Assembly: GCA_022820665.1 (NCBI GenBank) | Contig: JAJEFB010000031.1 | Location: forward strand, 1-64,000 | Origin: Anaerolineae bacterium | GTDB taxonomy: Bacteria > Chloroflexota > Anaerolineae > Aggregatilineales > Phototrophicaceae | DNA: 64,000 nucleotides | Direction: 5' to 3' | Shown: one piece after another, positions 43,396 through 52,894 of the stretch | Layout of the letters: every line of letters begins with the position of its first letter | How positions within the stretch are numbered: the first letter of the stretch is position 1 | Notes under the pieces: generated by a model | Databases searched by the model: none | The model's input: only the letters and a program-made list of their open reading frames with translations | What the model was told of the DNA's origin: nothing | Program-made: the position numbers and the translations under genes

Positions 43396-44369
43396 GGGCG
43401 CCTCCCGGAAGCGTAGACGAAATCGTCAAGCGATTGGAGCGACGGGAAAGGCTCGGCTTTTGCCCATTCGACGGCGTCAAAAACTTCTTGCGCCATGGCG
43501 TCCTTGATTTCAAGGAATTCCTCTTGGTCGAGTTCGCCGTCGGCGAACATGCGCGCTGTCAGAATGTCAATCGGGTCGCGCTCTTGCCACTGGGCCAATT
43601 CGCCCGGCTTGCGATAGGGACCGGTGTCGGCGCGGGAATGCCCGCCATAACGATAGGTTTTCAATTCAAGCAGGGTAGGTCCTTCGCCATTGCGGGCGCG
43701 CCGGGCGGCGGATTCGGTCGCCGCATATACGGCTTCGACATCCTGACCGTCGACGATGAGGCCGGGCATGGCATAAGCCGCGGCTCGATCGGCAATATCG
43801 TCAATCGGCGTCGTTTCGCGAATGTGGCTGTACTCGCCGTAAAGATTGTTCTCGCAGATGAAGAGCAGCGGGAGTTTCCATACCGATGCCATATTCATCG
43901 ACTCGTGAAAAAGCCCGATGTTGGCCGCGCCATCGCCGAAGAAAGTCACCGCAATGGCGCCCGCGCGCTTGACTTGAGCCGTGAGCGCGGCGCCCATTGC
44001 GATGGGCAATTGCGCGCCGACGATGGCATTGGCGCCCAACAAGCCGATCGACTTGTCTGTCATGTGCATGCTGCCGCCGCGCCCTTTGCAAGCGCCGCTC
44101 TCTTTGCCCATCATTTCCGCCATAAGCGAGCGAAGCGACATACCCAGAGCCAGCGCGTGACCATGCCCGCGATAGGTGCAAGTTACGGTATCGCCTTTGG
44201 ACAGGGCAAGCGCTACGCCGGCCGCGCAAGCTTCCTGGCCTATTGCCAAATGCGTTGTTCCGCGCACCAGATTCGCCATGAAGAGATTTTGAATTTCTTC
44301 TTCCGCCAAGCGAATCTTGACCATGGCGAGCAATGCTCGCATCCTGCTGTCTTTATCAAGCCTGTTCAT
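43383..44369 (-). CDS. 2-oxo-acid dehydrogenase E1 component, alpha subunit
   Basis: 328 residues. The thiamine-diphosphate motif GDGAANIGLFHESMNMASVW...FICENN is clear; other signatures are HLAIGQEACAAGVALAL, TYRGHGHALALG, KGRGGSMHM and TYRYGGHSRADTGPYR (phosphorylation-loop-like). It forms the alpha2beta2 E1 with the next gene. No E2 acyltransferase or E3 lipoamide dehydrogenase gene is nearby, so it must rely on those encoded elsewhere. No clear promoter is recognised in the 260-bp gap to the divergent RraA-like gene. Confidence 0.93.
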   Translation of the reverse strand: MNRLDKDSRMRALLAMVKIRLAEEEIQNLFMANLVRGTTHLAIGQEACAAGVALALSKGDTVTCTYRGHGHALALGMSLRSLMAEMMGKESGACKGRGGSMHMTDKSIGLLGANAIVGAQLPIAMGAALTAQVKRAGAIAVTFFGDGAANIGLFHESMNMASVWKLPLLFICENNLYGEYSHIRETTPIDDIADRAAAYAMPGLIVDGQDVEAVYAATESAARRARNGEGPTLLELKTYRYGGHSRADTGPYRKPGELAQWQERDPIDILTARMFADGELDQEEFLEIKDAMAQEVFDAVEWAKAEPFPSLQSLDDFVYASGRRPCLR

Positions 44370-44629
44370 AGGTTCAAGCGCCCTGTCGTTTTTCCTGTTG
44401 TCCGGCTGCCGCAGCCGGTTTTAGCGATTCAAGAACCTGGTCGTCGCGAAGGTTCGGGCTGCTCATGTTCGCTGCTGCTTCAATGCGCCTTGAGCAGACC
44501 ATATTGTACTGCATTTGCAGCTACTAGATTGACTTAGCGTTCCAGAACTGCTACTTTTTGCTAGACTCGTACCTGGATGCGCGCCGCGCGGGTCCGCTAT
44601 GGATAGACTTGATTGGCAAAGGGACATAC

Positions 44630-45319
44630 ATGGCTAGTTGGAAGAGCGACGAAGAACTTTTTGAATTGATTGAGGGCGAACTGTTTGTCGCCGTCATCGG
44701 AGACGTTCTGGACGACCTTGGATACCGGCACCAGTTTCTGCCGCCGTATATCCAGCCGCTGCGGGCGGACATGCGCGTCTTGGGCAGAGCGATGACCGTA
44801 TTCACCGCGGACTATCCCGGCGGGGTCACGGATGGCCAGTCGGATTGGTCGCGGATGCCTTTTGGCTTGCTCTTTCGCGCCCTTGACGATCTCAAGCCCA
44901 ACGAGGTCTACGTTTGCGCCGGCGGATCGCCCGAGTACGCCACCTGGGGAGAGATCATGACCACACGCGCGCGGTATCTTGGCGCGCGCGGCGCCGTTTT
45001 GGACGGCTACTCTCGCGATACGGAGGGCGTGCTTCAGCAGAACTTTCCTACGTTTTCGCGCGGCTGTTACGCGCAAGATTCCGGCGCGCGCAGCCGCGTT
45101 TTGGACTTCCGCATTCCGATCGAGATCGGGCAGGCCAGCGTCAGTTCGGGCGATCTGATCATGGGCGACCGCGACGGCGTCCTGGTGGTCCCGCGCCAGA
45201 TCGAAGATGAAGCGCTTTCGCTGGCTTTGGAAAAGGCGCGAACCGAAAACCTGGTTCAAGCGGCGATCGAGAAGGGCATGAGCGCCGAAGAAGCCTTCAA
45301 TACCTACGGCGTACTGTAG
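44630..45319 (+). CDS. RraA-family protein (4-hydroxy-4-methyl-2-oxoglutarate aldolase-like)
   Basis: 229 residues. ATG 44630 has AAAGGGA upstream; the frame extends to 44558 without support. Family features are AVIGDVLDDLGY, GRAMTVFTADY, ATWGEIMTTRARYLGARGAVLDGYSRDT (the Gly-x-x-Arg-Asp metal and substrate site) and GDLIMGDRDGVLVVP. RraA-like enzymes with the Arg-Asp pair are aldolases or oxaloacetate decarboxylases; lineage members also inhibit RNase E. In this catabolic context an aldolase for a sugar-acid or aromatic breakdown product is likely. It is followed 57 bp later by a 2-hydroxyacid dehydrogenase. Confidence 0.85.
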   Translation: MASWKSDEELFELIEGELFVAVIGDVLDDLGYRHQFLPPYIQPLRADMRVLGRAMTVFTADYPGGVTDGQSDWSRMPFGLLFRALDDLKPNEVYVCAGGSPEYATWGEIMTTRARYLGARGAVLDGYSRDTEGVLQQNFPTFSRGCYAQDSGARSRVLDFRIPIEIGQASVSSGDLIMGDRDGVLVVPRQIEDEALSLALEKARTENLVQAAIEKGMSAEEAFNTYGVL

Positions 45320-45376
45320 GCTGCCGGCAGGACATACATTAAGAAATTCAATCTGAGGTAAAGGGGAGGATAGCGC

Positions 45377-46339
45377 GTGAAAGTTCTTTTTGGGCCTACC
45401 ATCATGTCGCTGGAAGACTCGCTTGGAGACCTGCGAGAGCAATTTCCGGAGGTTGAATTTGAATACTGCCCGGCGGTCGGCGACTTGAATCATGCGATTG
45501 CTGATGCGGAGGTATTCGTCGGCAGCATGACTGAGGATTTGTTCAAGGATGCGAAGCGGCTCAAATGGATACAGTCGCCCAGTTCCGGCGTCGACAAATA
45601 CTTGAGCATCCCGGACTTGGCGGCTGGCGACGTGCTGCTCACCAGCGCCAGCGGCACCCATGGACCGGGTTTGGCGGAAAGTACGCTGGGAACAATGCTG
45701 GCTTTCAACCGCGGATTGCTCACCAGCGTCTACCGGCAGCAAGCGCGCAAGTGGTCGGCGAGCGAATTGCGTCCCGTTCTCATCGAACTAACTGGCATGA
45801 CCTTGGGCATCCTGGGGTTCGGCGCATTTGGGCAACATCTGGCGGAACGCGCGCAAGCCTTCGGTATGAATATCCTGGCGATCGACGTCAGGTCTCTAGA
45901 CAAACCGGATTATGTCAGCCAGCTTTGGAGGCCGGACCGCCTCGACGACTTGTTGAGCGAGTCGGATTATGTGGTAGTGGCATTGCCTCTGACGCCGGAG
46001 ACGGAGAGCCTGATTACAGCCGAGAAGATCGCCCTGATGAAACCAAGCGCGATTTTGCTGGCGATGTCGCGCGGCGGCATCGTTGATCAAGACGCGGTCG
46101 CGGTCGCATTGCGCGAAGGGCGCTTAAGAGCGGCCGCGCTGGAAGTGATGCGCCCCGAACCCTTGCCAGCCGACAGCAGCCTCTGGGATGTCGAGAACCT
46201 GCTCATCACCTCCCACATTGCCGGCGGCACGCAATACGAGCGCCAGTACGTCATAGAGATCTTCCGCGACAACCTGGAGCGACTGCTCGCGGGCAAGTTG
46301 CCTTTGCGCAATCAGGTCGACAAAGCTGCTGGTTTCTAG
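45377..46339 (+). CDS. D-2-hydroxyacid dehydrogenase
   Basis: 320 residues from a GTG start with GGGGAGG 8 nt upstream. The NAD-binding loop is LGILGFGAFGQHLAERA; catalytic elements are VALPLTPETESLI, SRGGIVDQDAV (Arg nearby), VMRPEPLP (Glu) and the His in SHIAGGTQ, where most relatives have PHIAG. It reduces a 2-oxo acid to a D-2-hydroxy acid or the reverse (glyoxylate/hydroxypyruvate-like). It forms an operon with the RraA-like aldolase, which could supply its 2-oxo acid substrate. Confidence 0.9.
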   Translation: MKVLFGPTIMSLEDSLGDLREQFPEVEFEYCPAVGDLNHAIADAEVFVGSMTEDLFKDAKRLKWIQSPSSGVDKYLSIPDLAAGDVLLTSASGTHGPGLAESTLGTMLAFNRGLLTSVYRQQARKWSASELRPVLIELTGMTLGILGFGAFGQHLAERAQAFGMNILAIDVRSLDKPDYVSQLWRPDRLDDLLSESDYVVVALPLTPETESLITAEKIALMKPSAILLAMSRGGIVDQDAVAVALREGRLRAAALEVMRPEPLPADSSLWDVENLLITSHIAGGTQYERQYVIEIFRDNLERLLAGKLPLRNQVDKAAGF

Positions 46340-46355
46340 TTCAAGTCGGCTAGGT

Positions 46356-47525
46356 CTAAAAGCTGATCGCCACGCGTTTCTCGATTTTGGCGTCGTCCAG
46401 TTCGATACCGAGACCGGAGGCTTGCGGAAGTTTGATGGCGCCGTTTTCCGGCGCGAACTGGGTGCTGTGGAAAAACTGTTTGTTCGGCTGATGATTAATC
46501 AGGTATTCGACCATCGGCACGGCAGCCGGCGACTGTGACCCAGCGACATGCAGCGCGGACAGCAAGGAATGTCCGTGCGCGACAACGGGTACCTCAAATG
46601 CGGAAGCCAAGGAACAGATTTTGACCAGTTCGGTGATTCCGCCGGTCCAGTCGGGGTCATTCTGCAAGTAATCTACCGCGCCATTGACCAGGAGTTCCTT
46701 GCTTTGCCAGCGGGTATAGACATGCTCGCCGGTGGCTATCGGGACAGTCGTTGAAGCCTTCAGCTTGACGAACTCGGCGACGCGTTCGGGCGGAATCGGT
46801 TCTTCCATCCAGGTTGGATTGACGGATTCCAGCGCTCGCAGCATCTTGGTCGCGTAGGTTACATTCCAACTCATGAATGCGTCGAACATGAGCATATAGT
46901 CGGGACCGACCGCTTCGCGAAGGGCTTGCGCCATGGCTATGTTCTTCGCCATCCCTTCCGCGCCGGCGGCTGGACCGTATCGGAAGAACCACTTCTGCGC
47001 ATGAAAGCCCCTGGTCCGGTATTCTTTCGCTAGTCGCGCCGCTTCCCGCGGCTCAATGGAGAAGCCCAACATGCTGGCATAGGCGGGCACAGAGGAGCGG
47101 GTTGGACCGCCCAAGAGCCGGTAGATCGGCTGCTTCCAGGCTTTGCCTTTCAGATCCCAAAGCGCGCAGTCGATGGCGCTGACGCCAGTCATGAACAGGC
47201 CGGAGCGCCCATGTCGGTTGAGCCGTATCATGAGATCGTAGAGGTATTCCGTTGCCAGGGCGTCAAGTCCGATCAAGAAGTCGCGCAGATCATTGATGAT
47301 GACAAAGGCTTGATGGCGGTCGATGGGACCAAATATGCCGCAAAGGTCCTCATCACACTGCACCTCGACGTACATAGCGCTGATGCTGCCGGGCGTCGGT
47401 TTGTTTGGCGGATCGGGATGTTCAACATCGGGATAAATGTGCAGGGGCATACACTGTAGCTGGCGCCCCGGTTGCGGATCCCGCGCGGCGGTCAATTCAT
47501 ACACGAGAATATCACGGATTTTCAT
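46356..47525 (-). CDS. Mandelate racemase/MLE-family dehydratase, rhamnonate dehydratase-like
   Basis: 389 residues from ATG 47525 with GAGGA 7 nt upstream. The capping domain contains FGPIDRHQAFVI and ALWDLKGKAWKQPIYRLLGG. The barrel carries FHAQKWFFRYGPAAG, the metal-ligand Asp (MLMFDAFMSWN), Glu (WMEEPIPPE) and GEH in IATGEHVYTRWQ, plus HGHSLLSALH. These resemble L-rhamnonate or related sugar-acid dehydratases, which remove water to give a 2-keto-3-deoxy acid. The exact sugar acid is not known. The adjacent aldolase and dehydrogenase would fit its product. Confidence 0.85.
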   Translation of the reverse strand: MKIRDILVYELTAARDPQPGRQLQCMPLHIYPDVEHPDPPNKPTPGSISAMYVEVQCDEDLCGIFGPIDRHQAFVIINDLRDFLIGLDALATEYLYDLMIRLNRHGRSGLFMTGVSAIDCALWDLKGKAWKQPIYRLLGGPTRSSVPAYASMLGFSIEPREAARLAKEYRTRGFHAQKWFFRYGPAAGAEGMAKNIAMAQALREAVGPDYMLMFDAFMSWNVTYATKMLRALESVNPTWMEEPIPPERVAEFVKLKASTTVPIATGEHVYTRWQSKELLVNGAVDYLQNDPDWTGGITELVKICSLASAFEVPVVAHGHSLLSALHVAGSQSPAAVPMVEYLINHQPNKQFFHSTQFAPENGAIKLPQASGLGIELDDAKIEKRVAISF

Positions 47526-47680
47526 GCGCTCGTCCTCTTCCAGCGCGCGCATCGATGATACGCTTGAAGGGCAAATGACTGATTCTTGATTATCGCCACG
47601 CCATTTTGGCAAGTTCCGCGGCGCGGGCTACTTCCCCAAAATCTATGGTATTAAACCGCGTCGCGCACGCGACGAGAAGG

Positions 47681-48400
47681 CTAATTATTTTGTGTGAGCG
47701 CGGCGGAGTTTTTCGCTGCGGCCGAGCGGCTATAGTGGTCAGTGACCTCGTTGTAAGCCGTGAGAAAGTGCTTCTCGAGCAAGGCGGTAGCTTTGGTTTC
47801 GTCTTTCTCGACTATGGCGTCGAGGATTTCCTGGTGCATGACGTGGAAAGTCTTCAAGAACTCCGAGTTGACCTCGGAACGCGTCAGCAAAAAGAGATAG
47901 ATTTGCGAACGCAGATTGGCCCAACTGGCTAGGAGACGGCGGTGGCCGCTGGCCGCGCATAGCTGTTCGTGGTAGGCGGTATTGAGCTTGGCGGCTTCGT
48001 GACTGGATATGCCTTGCGTAGCCTTCATACGCATCTGATCAACGGTTTGCTGCATGGCTGCAAGCTCAGCTTCACAGGGCGTTTCGATAGCCAGGCGCAC
48101 AGCCAACTTCTCCAATGCCAGGCGCAGGCTGTAGACCTCATCGACATCATTGCGGTTCAATTGACAGACAAATACGCCGCGATTGGGTTCTCGGACAACC
48201 AGCGCTTCTTGCTCAAGACGGGTTAGAGCCTCGCGCACGGGTCCGCGGCTGACGCTTAACATCTCCGCCAGAACTTCTTCGCGCAAGTGCTCGCCGGGCG
48301 CCAGTTCGCCCTCCAATATGGCTTGACGAATCTGCACGGTCGCGTTGTCGGCGAGGGAATGTTTTTGCGTCGGGATCAATATACTTGCAGAATCATCCAT
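47681..48400 (-). CDS. GntR-family transcriptional regulator, FCD subfamily
   Basis: 239 residues. A winged HTH occupies residues about 20-75 (VQIRQAILEGELAPGEHLRE, LSVSRGPVREALTRLEQEAL). The helical FCD ligand-binding domain follows (LRLALEKLAVRLAIE...TAYHEQLCAASGH...HQEILDAIVEKDETKA), with His residues typical of its metal site. Members repress sugar-acid genes until the inducer binds. It is divergent from an MLE-family gene, and the intervening 220 bp hold two inverted repeats, so it probably controls both itself and that gene. ATG 48400 is preferred over TTG 48418. Confidence 0.9.
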   Translation of the reverse strand: MDDSASILIPTQKHSLADNATVQIRQAILEGELAPGEHLREEVLAEMLSVSRGPVREALTRLEQEALVVREPNRGVFVCQLNRNDVDEVYSLRLALEKLAVRLAIETPCEAELAAMQQTVDQMRMKATQGISSHEAAKLNTAYHEQLCAASGHRRLLASWANLRSQIYLFLLTRSEVNSEFLKTFHVMHQEILDAIVEKDETKATALLEKHFLTAYNEVTDHYSRSAAAKNSAALTQNN

Positions 48401-48422
48401 AATAATACTTTGTCGCAATCTG

Positions 48423-48437
48423 GAACTGACTCAGTTC
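48423..48437. promoter_or_regulatory. Perfect palindrome, candidate GntR operator 1
   Basis: gaactgactcagttc is a perfect 7-bp-arm palindrome with a single central base, 23 bp upstream of the gntR ATG. That is a good position for autorepression. Confidence 0.55.
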
Positions 48438-48460
48438 GAAGAGCGCTTAGATTATCTAAC

Positions 48461-48490
48461 AGGAATTTAGTTACTATAGTCTAATTTCCT
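48461..48490. promoter_or_regulatory. Inverted repeat, candidate operator 2
   Basis: aggaatttag / ctaatttcct (9 of 10 pairs) flank a 10-nt A/T-rich centre, just upstream of the -35 box of the rightward promoter. It could bind the same or another regulator. Confidence 0.4.
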
Positions 48491-48500
48491 CAGACGAAAG

Positions 48501-48529
48501 TTGTCAAGCGAATAGGTAGCGTATATAAG
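48501..48529 (+). promoter_or_regulatory. Sigma-70-like promoter for the divergent MLE-family gene
   Basis: TTGTCA (48501-48506), a 17-nt spacer and TATAAG (48524-48529), about 95 nt before the ATG at 48624. The leader contains no obvious riboswitch. Confidence 0.5.
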
Positions 48530-48623
48530 TACATTTGACTCTACAGACTGCATTGCAGCGGAATCTATCCGTTAAACGCGTCTGAATCGCATCCGGACCT
48601 TGATTTCAGAATTGGGAAATATC

Positions 48624-49748
48624 ATGAAAATCACCCAGATCATTTGTCAGGTATTGCGCTTGGAGACTGTCGAGGCGAAGACAGCCGGCACACAGGATAC
48701 CTTGCTTATTCGAGTCCGAACCGATAGTGGATTGGAAGGAATCGGCGAAGTCGATTCCTCCCCGGAAGTCGCCAAAGCTGTTATCGATGCGCCCTTCAGT
48801 CACAACATCGCCTGCGGATTACGAGAGATACTCATGGGCGAAAATCCGCTGGATACCAGGCGCCTGTGGCAGAAGATGTACCGTCAGACGATGTATTATG
48901 GCAGGCGGGCAGTTGTGATAACCGCGATGGCGGGCATTGATCTCGCCCTGTGGGATCTCAAGGGCAAGCACTTTGGCGTCCCTGTGCATCAATTGTTGGG
49001 CGGCAAGCAGCACGATCAGATCAAAGCTTACGCCTCGATCCTGTTCGGGCGGGATGGCGCCGAAACCCGGGATATCGGTCAACGCTGGACCGACTTCGGT
49101 TACAAAGCCGTGAAGTTTGGCTGGGAGCCAATGGGCCAATCGGAAGCCCTGGACATCGAATTGCTGCGGGGCGCGAGAGAAGGAGTTGGTTCGGACGCGG
49201 ATCTGCTGATTGACGCCGGCTGCGTATATGACGCACGCACGGCGCTTCGCCGAGCGCATATTTACAGCGAGTACGGCATAGGCTGGCTGGAGGAGCCGCT
49301 TGAGCAGGATAACATCGACGGCTATGTCTGGTTGCGCGACCGTTCGCCGGTGCCAATCGCCGGCGGAGAGGGGGAGTGCGGACGCGCGGCATTTAAGCCC
49401 TGGATTGACCGACGCGCGCTGGATATCTATCAGGTTGATCTGGCTCGCTGCGGCTTCACCGACAGCCTATACATTGGCGAGCGCGTGGAAGAAATCGGCG
49501 CTTTGCTGGTCAACCACTGTTACAAGACGCCCATAAGCGTAGCGGCATGCTTGCACTGGCTTTGCTTGTTCAAGGGCGCGTTTCTTTTTGAAGACTCGGT
49601 GGAAGATTCGCCGCTCCGCCACGAGCTAACGCTGGAGAAGATGGGAGCGGAAAACGGCTTTATCCGCGTACCGGATCGACCGGGGCTTGGTGTGACGATC
49701 AACGAAGAACTGGTTGCCGAACTGCTGGTTGACGAATCCGGTAAATGA
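48624..49748 (+). CDS. Mandelate racemase/MLE-family enzyme
   Basis: 374 residues from ATG 48624 (GGGAA upstream). Capping domain: TLLIRVRTDSGLEGIGEVDSS. Barrel: DLALWDLKGKHFGVPVHQLLGG, the Lys of YKAVKFGWEP, the Asp of LIDAGCVYD, the Glu of WLEEPLEQ, the EGE of AGGEGECG, and the His in LVNHCYKTPISVAA. This Lys/His pairing is that of the mandelate-racemase subgroup, which abstracts the proton next to a carboxylate and either racemises or dehydrates. The substrate is unknown. The GntR/FCD regulator facing it suggests an inducible sugar-acid enzyme. Confidence 0.88.
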   Translation: MKITQIICQVLRLETVEAKTAGTQDTLLIRVRTDSGLEGIGEVDSSPEVAKAVIDAPFSHNIACGLREILMGENPLDTRRLWQKMYRQTMYYGRRAVVITAMAGIDLALWDLKGKHFGVPVHQLLGGKQHDQIKAYASILFGRDGAETRDIGQRWTDFGYKAVKFGWEPMGQSEALDIELLRGAREGVGSDADLLIDAGCVYDARTALRRAHIYSEYGIGWLEEPLEQDNIDGYVWLRDRSPVPIAGGEGECGRAAFKPWIDRRALDIYQVDLARCGFTDSLYIGERVEEIGALLVNHCYKTPISVAACLHWLCLFKGAFLFEDSVEDSPLRHELTLEKMGAENGFIRVPDRPGLGVTINEELVAELLVDESGK

Positions 49749-49806
49749 AGCGCATCAGCTTAGACTGATCTGGTTTCATATTAAGCCTTGCCATAACCGA
49801 CGGATG

Positions 49807-51888
49807 TCATGCGCTGCTGGTCGCTGGCTTGCCGCGGGTCATGCTTTCCGCAAAGGCCTGGCTTTCGCTAGAAGATACAAATGCCGTGACTTTGTCGCCG
49901 TATTCAAATGTAGTGCCTCCATGCGGAATAAGCACCTGTCCTCTACGATTGATGGACACCAGAATGCACTTGTCCGGCAGAATGTCCGCGATATCCTGTA
50001 CGCGCTGACCGACCGCAATGCTGTCTCTGCTGATGGCATACTCGACAAATTGCGTGCCATCGGAACTGAAGGTCTTGATATAATCGGTTTGATCCTTTAT
50101 CTCCGAGCGGCGCGTCACCGCCAGGTTATATGCTGAAATGATATCTACGCGCCGGACCATTCCAAGCAAGTGATAGGGATTCTGGCGGGAAACGACGGGC
50201 ATGCGGCCCAAGCCCCGCAGCCCCAATCGCATCAAGACATCACCAATCGTTTCGTCAGGATAGGCAATGTGCAGGTTTTCCCGGCGCGTGGCAATCGCCG
50301 CCAGACTTGTATTCGGAGACAGTTCTTTGGGGCGAGCGCGGTCGAGATCGGACACGGTCACAATTCCCCAAAGTCTTTGCTGCTCATCCAGAACTGGGAA
50401 ACCATGCGAATGCGTAAAATCAAAGAGATCGGACAATTCCTCGATTGTCATGTCAATCGACGCCACCTCGACATTGCTGGCCATGACTTCCTTGACGAGG
50501 ACACCTTGCATGATGTCGACATCTCGCCCACGTTCGATATTGACACCGCGCCGCGTCAGTTTCAAGGTGTAGATGGACTGACCGCGCATCAAGCGACGAG
50601 AAACCAGTGTCGCTACGATTACCGCAAGCATCAGCGGCAAGACAATGCGTTGATCGTCGGTTAGCTCTCCCAGGATAATGATTGCAGTGATTGGGGCATG
50701 CGCGCTGGCTGCGAACATTGCAGCCATGCCGACCAGCGCATAGGCACCGGGAGGCGCTACGATATCGGAGAAGAACTGCCTTAAACCGATCTCAAAAGCC
50801 GTTCCCAGCATGGCGCCCATATACAGAGATGGCGCGAAGACTCCGCCTGATCCGCCAGAACCGAGTGTGAAGCTGGTAGCGACGATCTTCAGCAGCAGCA
50901 AGATCAGCACTGTCGAAAGGATGAGTTCATTATTCAACGCGCTGACGATGATGTCATATCCTGAACCGAAGACCTGTGGCATGATATCCCAATCCAGGCC
51001 CGTAATTCCTGGATAAACCAGCGCCAAAAGTCCCAGAAGCGCCCCCCCCACGGCCGGCTTCGCCCATTCCGGAAAGCCTTGCCAGCCGTCGAAAGCTTCT
51101 TCAAAGAAATAGAGACCGCGAACAAACGCCACGCCAGATAGCGCGGCCAGAATCCCAAGGATAGGATAAAAGGCATACTCCCAGATACTTCTCACGCCGT
51201 ATTCAACGGGTAATGGAAAGGTTGGCAAATCCCCGTAAACGGCGCGTCCGATGACACTGGCCACGACAGATGAAATGACAACTGTGCTAAAGTAGCGGAC
51301 GCTAAAGGCGCCCAGTATCACTTCCAACGCGAAGATGACGCCCGCAATCGGCGTGTTAAAAGTGGCGGCGATACCACTGGCAGCGCCACAAGCGACCAGG
51401 TTGCGAATCCGGTCGTCGGACAGCCTCAATGCTTGCCCTAATGTGGATCCCAAAGACGCGCCGATCTGAACGATAGGGCCCTCGCTGCCAGCAGAGCCGC
51501 CGCTGCCGATCGTCAGCGCTGATGCCAGCGACTTGATGACTGCAACGACGGGACGTATTCGGCCGCCCCGCAAGGCGACAGCCTCCATCACCTCGGGCAC
51601 ACCATGACCTTTGGCCTCTCGCGCGTATTTGTAAACAAGAATGCCGACGACCAACCCGCCCAATGTGGGTACAACTACCACGAAGGCCTTGCCAATGTCG
51701 CGGCTAAAATGCGGCAGCCATTCGAAGCTAAACCATGTGATAATCTCGATGAGCGATCGAACGATGATTGTGCCAAGGCCGGCTCCAATGCCAACCAATA
51801 TGGCCGTAACCAGAAGGAAGGTATCTTCCGAGATACGTGAGAACTGCATCAAGGCCGTTCGCAATCCTCGGATTCGCGCGTTTTCCAT
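49807..51888 (-). CDS. CLC-type chloride channel/transporter with CBS pair and RCK-C-like domain
   Basis: 693 residues. The CLC core has the selectivity motifs GSGGSAGSEGPIVQIGASLG (gating Glu in GSEGP) and GSGGSGGVFAPSLYMGAMLG. Two CBS domains follow (MASNVEVASIDMTIEELSDL, NTSLAAIATRRENLHIAYPDE). A C-terminal TrkA-C/RCK-C-like beta domain (QRVQDIADILPDKCILVSIN...GDKVTAFVSS) completes it. CLC proteins move chloride passively or exchange it for protons; CBS and RCK-C domains usually sense nucleotides or ions. The adjoining GSEGP (rather than GREGP/GKEGP) is an uncommon but known variant. An A/T-rich promoter region lies between 51889 and 51960. Confidence 0.92.
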   Translation of the reverse strand: MENARIRGLRTALMQFSRISEDTFLLVTAILVGIGAGLGTIIVRSLIEIITWFSFEWLPHFSRDIGKAFVVVVPTLGGLVVGILVYKYAREAKGHGVPEVMEAVALRGGRIRPVVAVIKSLASALTIGSGGSAGSEGPIVQIGASLGSTLGQALRLSDDRIRNLVACGAASGIAATFNTPIAGVIFALEVILGAFSVRYFSTVVISSVVASVIGRAVYGDLPTFPLPVEYGVRSIWEYAFYPILGILAALSGVAFVRGLYFFEEAFDGWQGFPEWAKPAVGGALLGLLALVYPGITGLDWDIMPQVFGSGYDIIVSALNNELILSTVLILLLLKIVATSFTLGSGGSGGVFAPSLYMGAMLGTAFEIGLRQFFSDIVAPPGAYALVGMAAMFAASAHAPITAIIILGELTDDQRIVLPLMLAVIVATLVSRRLMRGQSIYTLKLTRRGVNIERGRDVDIMQGVLVKEVMASNVEVASIDMTIEELSDLFDFTHSHGFPVLDEQQRLWGIVTVSDLDRARPKELSPNTSLAAIATRRENLHIAYPDETIGDVLMRLGLRGLGRMPVVSRQNPYHLLGMVRRVDIISAYNLAVTRRSEIKDQTDYIKTFSSDGTQFVEYAISRDSIAVGQRVQDIADILPDKCILVSINRRGQVLIPHGGTTFEYGDKVTAFVSSSESQAFAESMTRGKPATSSA

Positions 51889-52093
51889 AATCTCACCGAG
51901 CTGAGGAAACGTAACTCAGCGCAACTTTACCTTGTCGTTCGCATATTTTATCATGATTTGCGGGGATGCTAAGTGTGTGAAAGAGCTTGTCCCTTATGTC
52001 GATTCCACGGCTTCCGGCACTGGACAAATTCTGAATGTTTATTTCGTTTTTTCGCTGCAAATAGTCATTCTTCGTTTGAGCGACTCTATGGCG

Positions 52094-52867
52094 TCAATAG
52101 GTAGCGCGTCCGCCTGACAGGTCGAAGATGGCGCCCGTGCTGAAAGATGCCTCGGGAGATACGATCCAGCAGGCGAAGGCTGCGACTTCGTCAATTGTGC
52201 CTAACCTGCCCATCGGGATCTTGCCGGTCAAAAAGCTGAGTTTATCAGGATCAAGCGATTGCGCGAGCGGCGTTGCGATCATCGCCGGCGCCAGGGCGTT
52301 AATGGTAATCTGTGTGTTGGCATACTCTTTGCCGATAGCTTTAGTTAGTCCGATTACCCCGGCTTTGGATGTTGAGTAGCCGGCCATCCCCGGATTGCCT
52401 TCTTTGCCGGAAATCGACGCCATAAGCAAGATTCTGCCGTAACCGGTTCGCAACATTGTCTTGATGGCATATTTTGTCACGATGAAAGAGCCGACCAGAT
52501 TGACATCGAGAACCTTGCGAAAGGAAGACAGATCGTACTCGGCGATGTTGGCAGCGCTGGGACCGACGATACCGGCGCAGTTAATCACGATGTCCAGTTT
52601 GCCGTGCCGGGCGACTGTGTTTTCCATCAGATCGCGGGCATCAGCTTCTTTCGTGACATCCATGACTGCCTGCCGCAAGGTACCGGGCACATCTCCAATC
52701 GTGTCTCGCGCCGCGTCCAGCGCAGCCCCGTCAATATCAGCCATGATCACCGTACCGGATTCAGCCGCGATTCTTTGGGAAATGCCCAGCCCAATGCCAC
52801 TGCCAGCGCCGGTTACCAGGGCGACCTGATCAGTAAAACGGTCCGCGATAATCATTCCATTGCTCAT
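52094..52867 (-). CDS. Short-chain dehydrogenase/reductase
   Basis: 257 residues. ATG 52867 has GAGG 9 nt upstream; the ATGs at 52873 and 52876 abut it. Motifs are VTGAGSGIGLGISQRIA, MADIDGAALDAA (Asp for NAD), NCAGIVGPS, LMASISGKEG with the catalytic Ser, and YSTSKAGVIGL with Tyr/Lys. The C-terminus (ACWIVSPEASFSTGAIFDLSG) is normal. It is last in the leftward run that starts with the hydroxyproline-dehydratase-like gene, so it may act on an intermediate of that pathway. Confidence 0.9.
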   Translation of the reverse strand: MSNGMIIADRFTDQVALVTGAGSGIGLGISQRIAAESGTVIMADIDGAALDAARDTIGDVPGTLRQAVMDVTKEADARDLMENTVARHGKLDIVINCAGIVGPSAANIAEYDLSSFRKVLDVNLVGSFIVTKYAIKTMLRTGYGRILLMASISGKEGNPGMAGYSTSKAGVIGLTKAIGKEYANTQITINALAPAMIATPLAQSLDPDKLSFLTGKIPMGRLGTIDEVAAFACWIVSPEASFSTGAIFDLSGGRATY

Positions 52868-52894
52868 GCGCATCATCCTCTAACCTGATATGTC

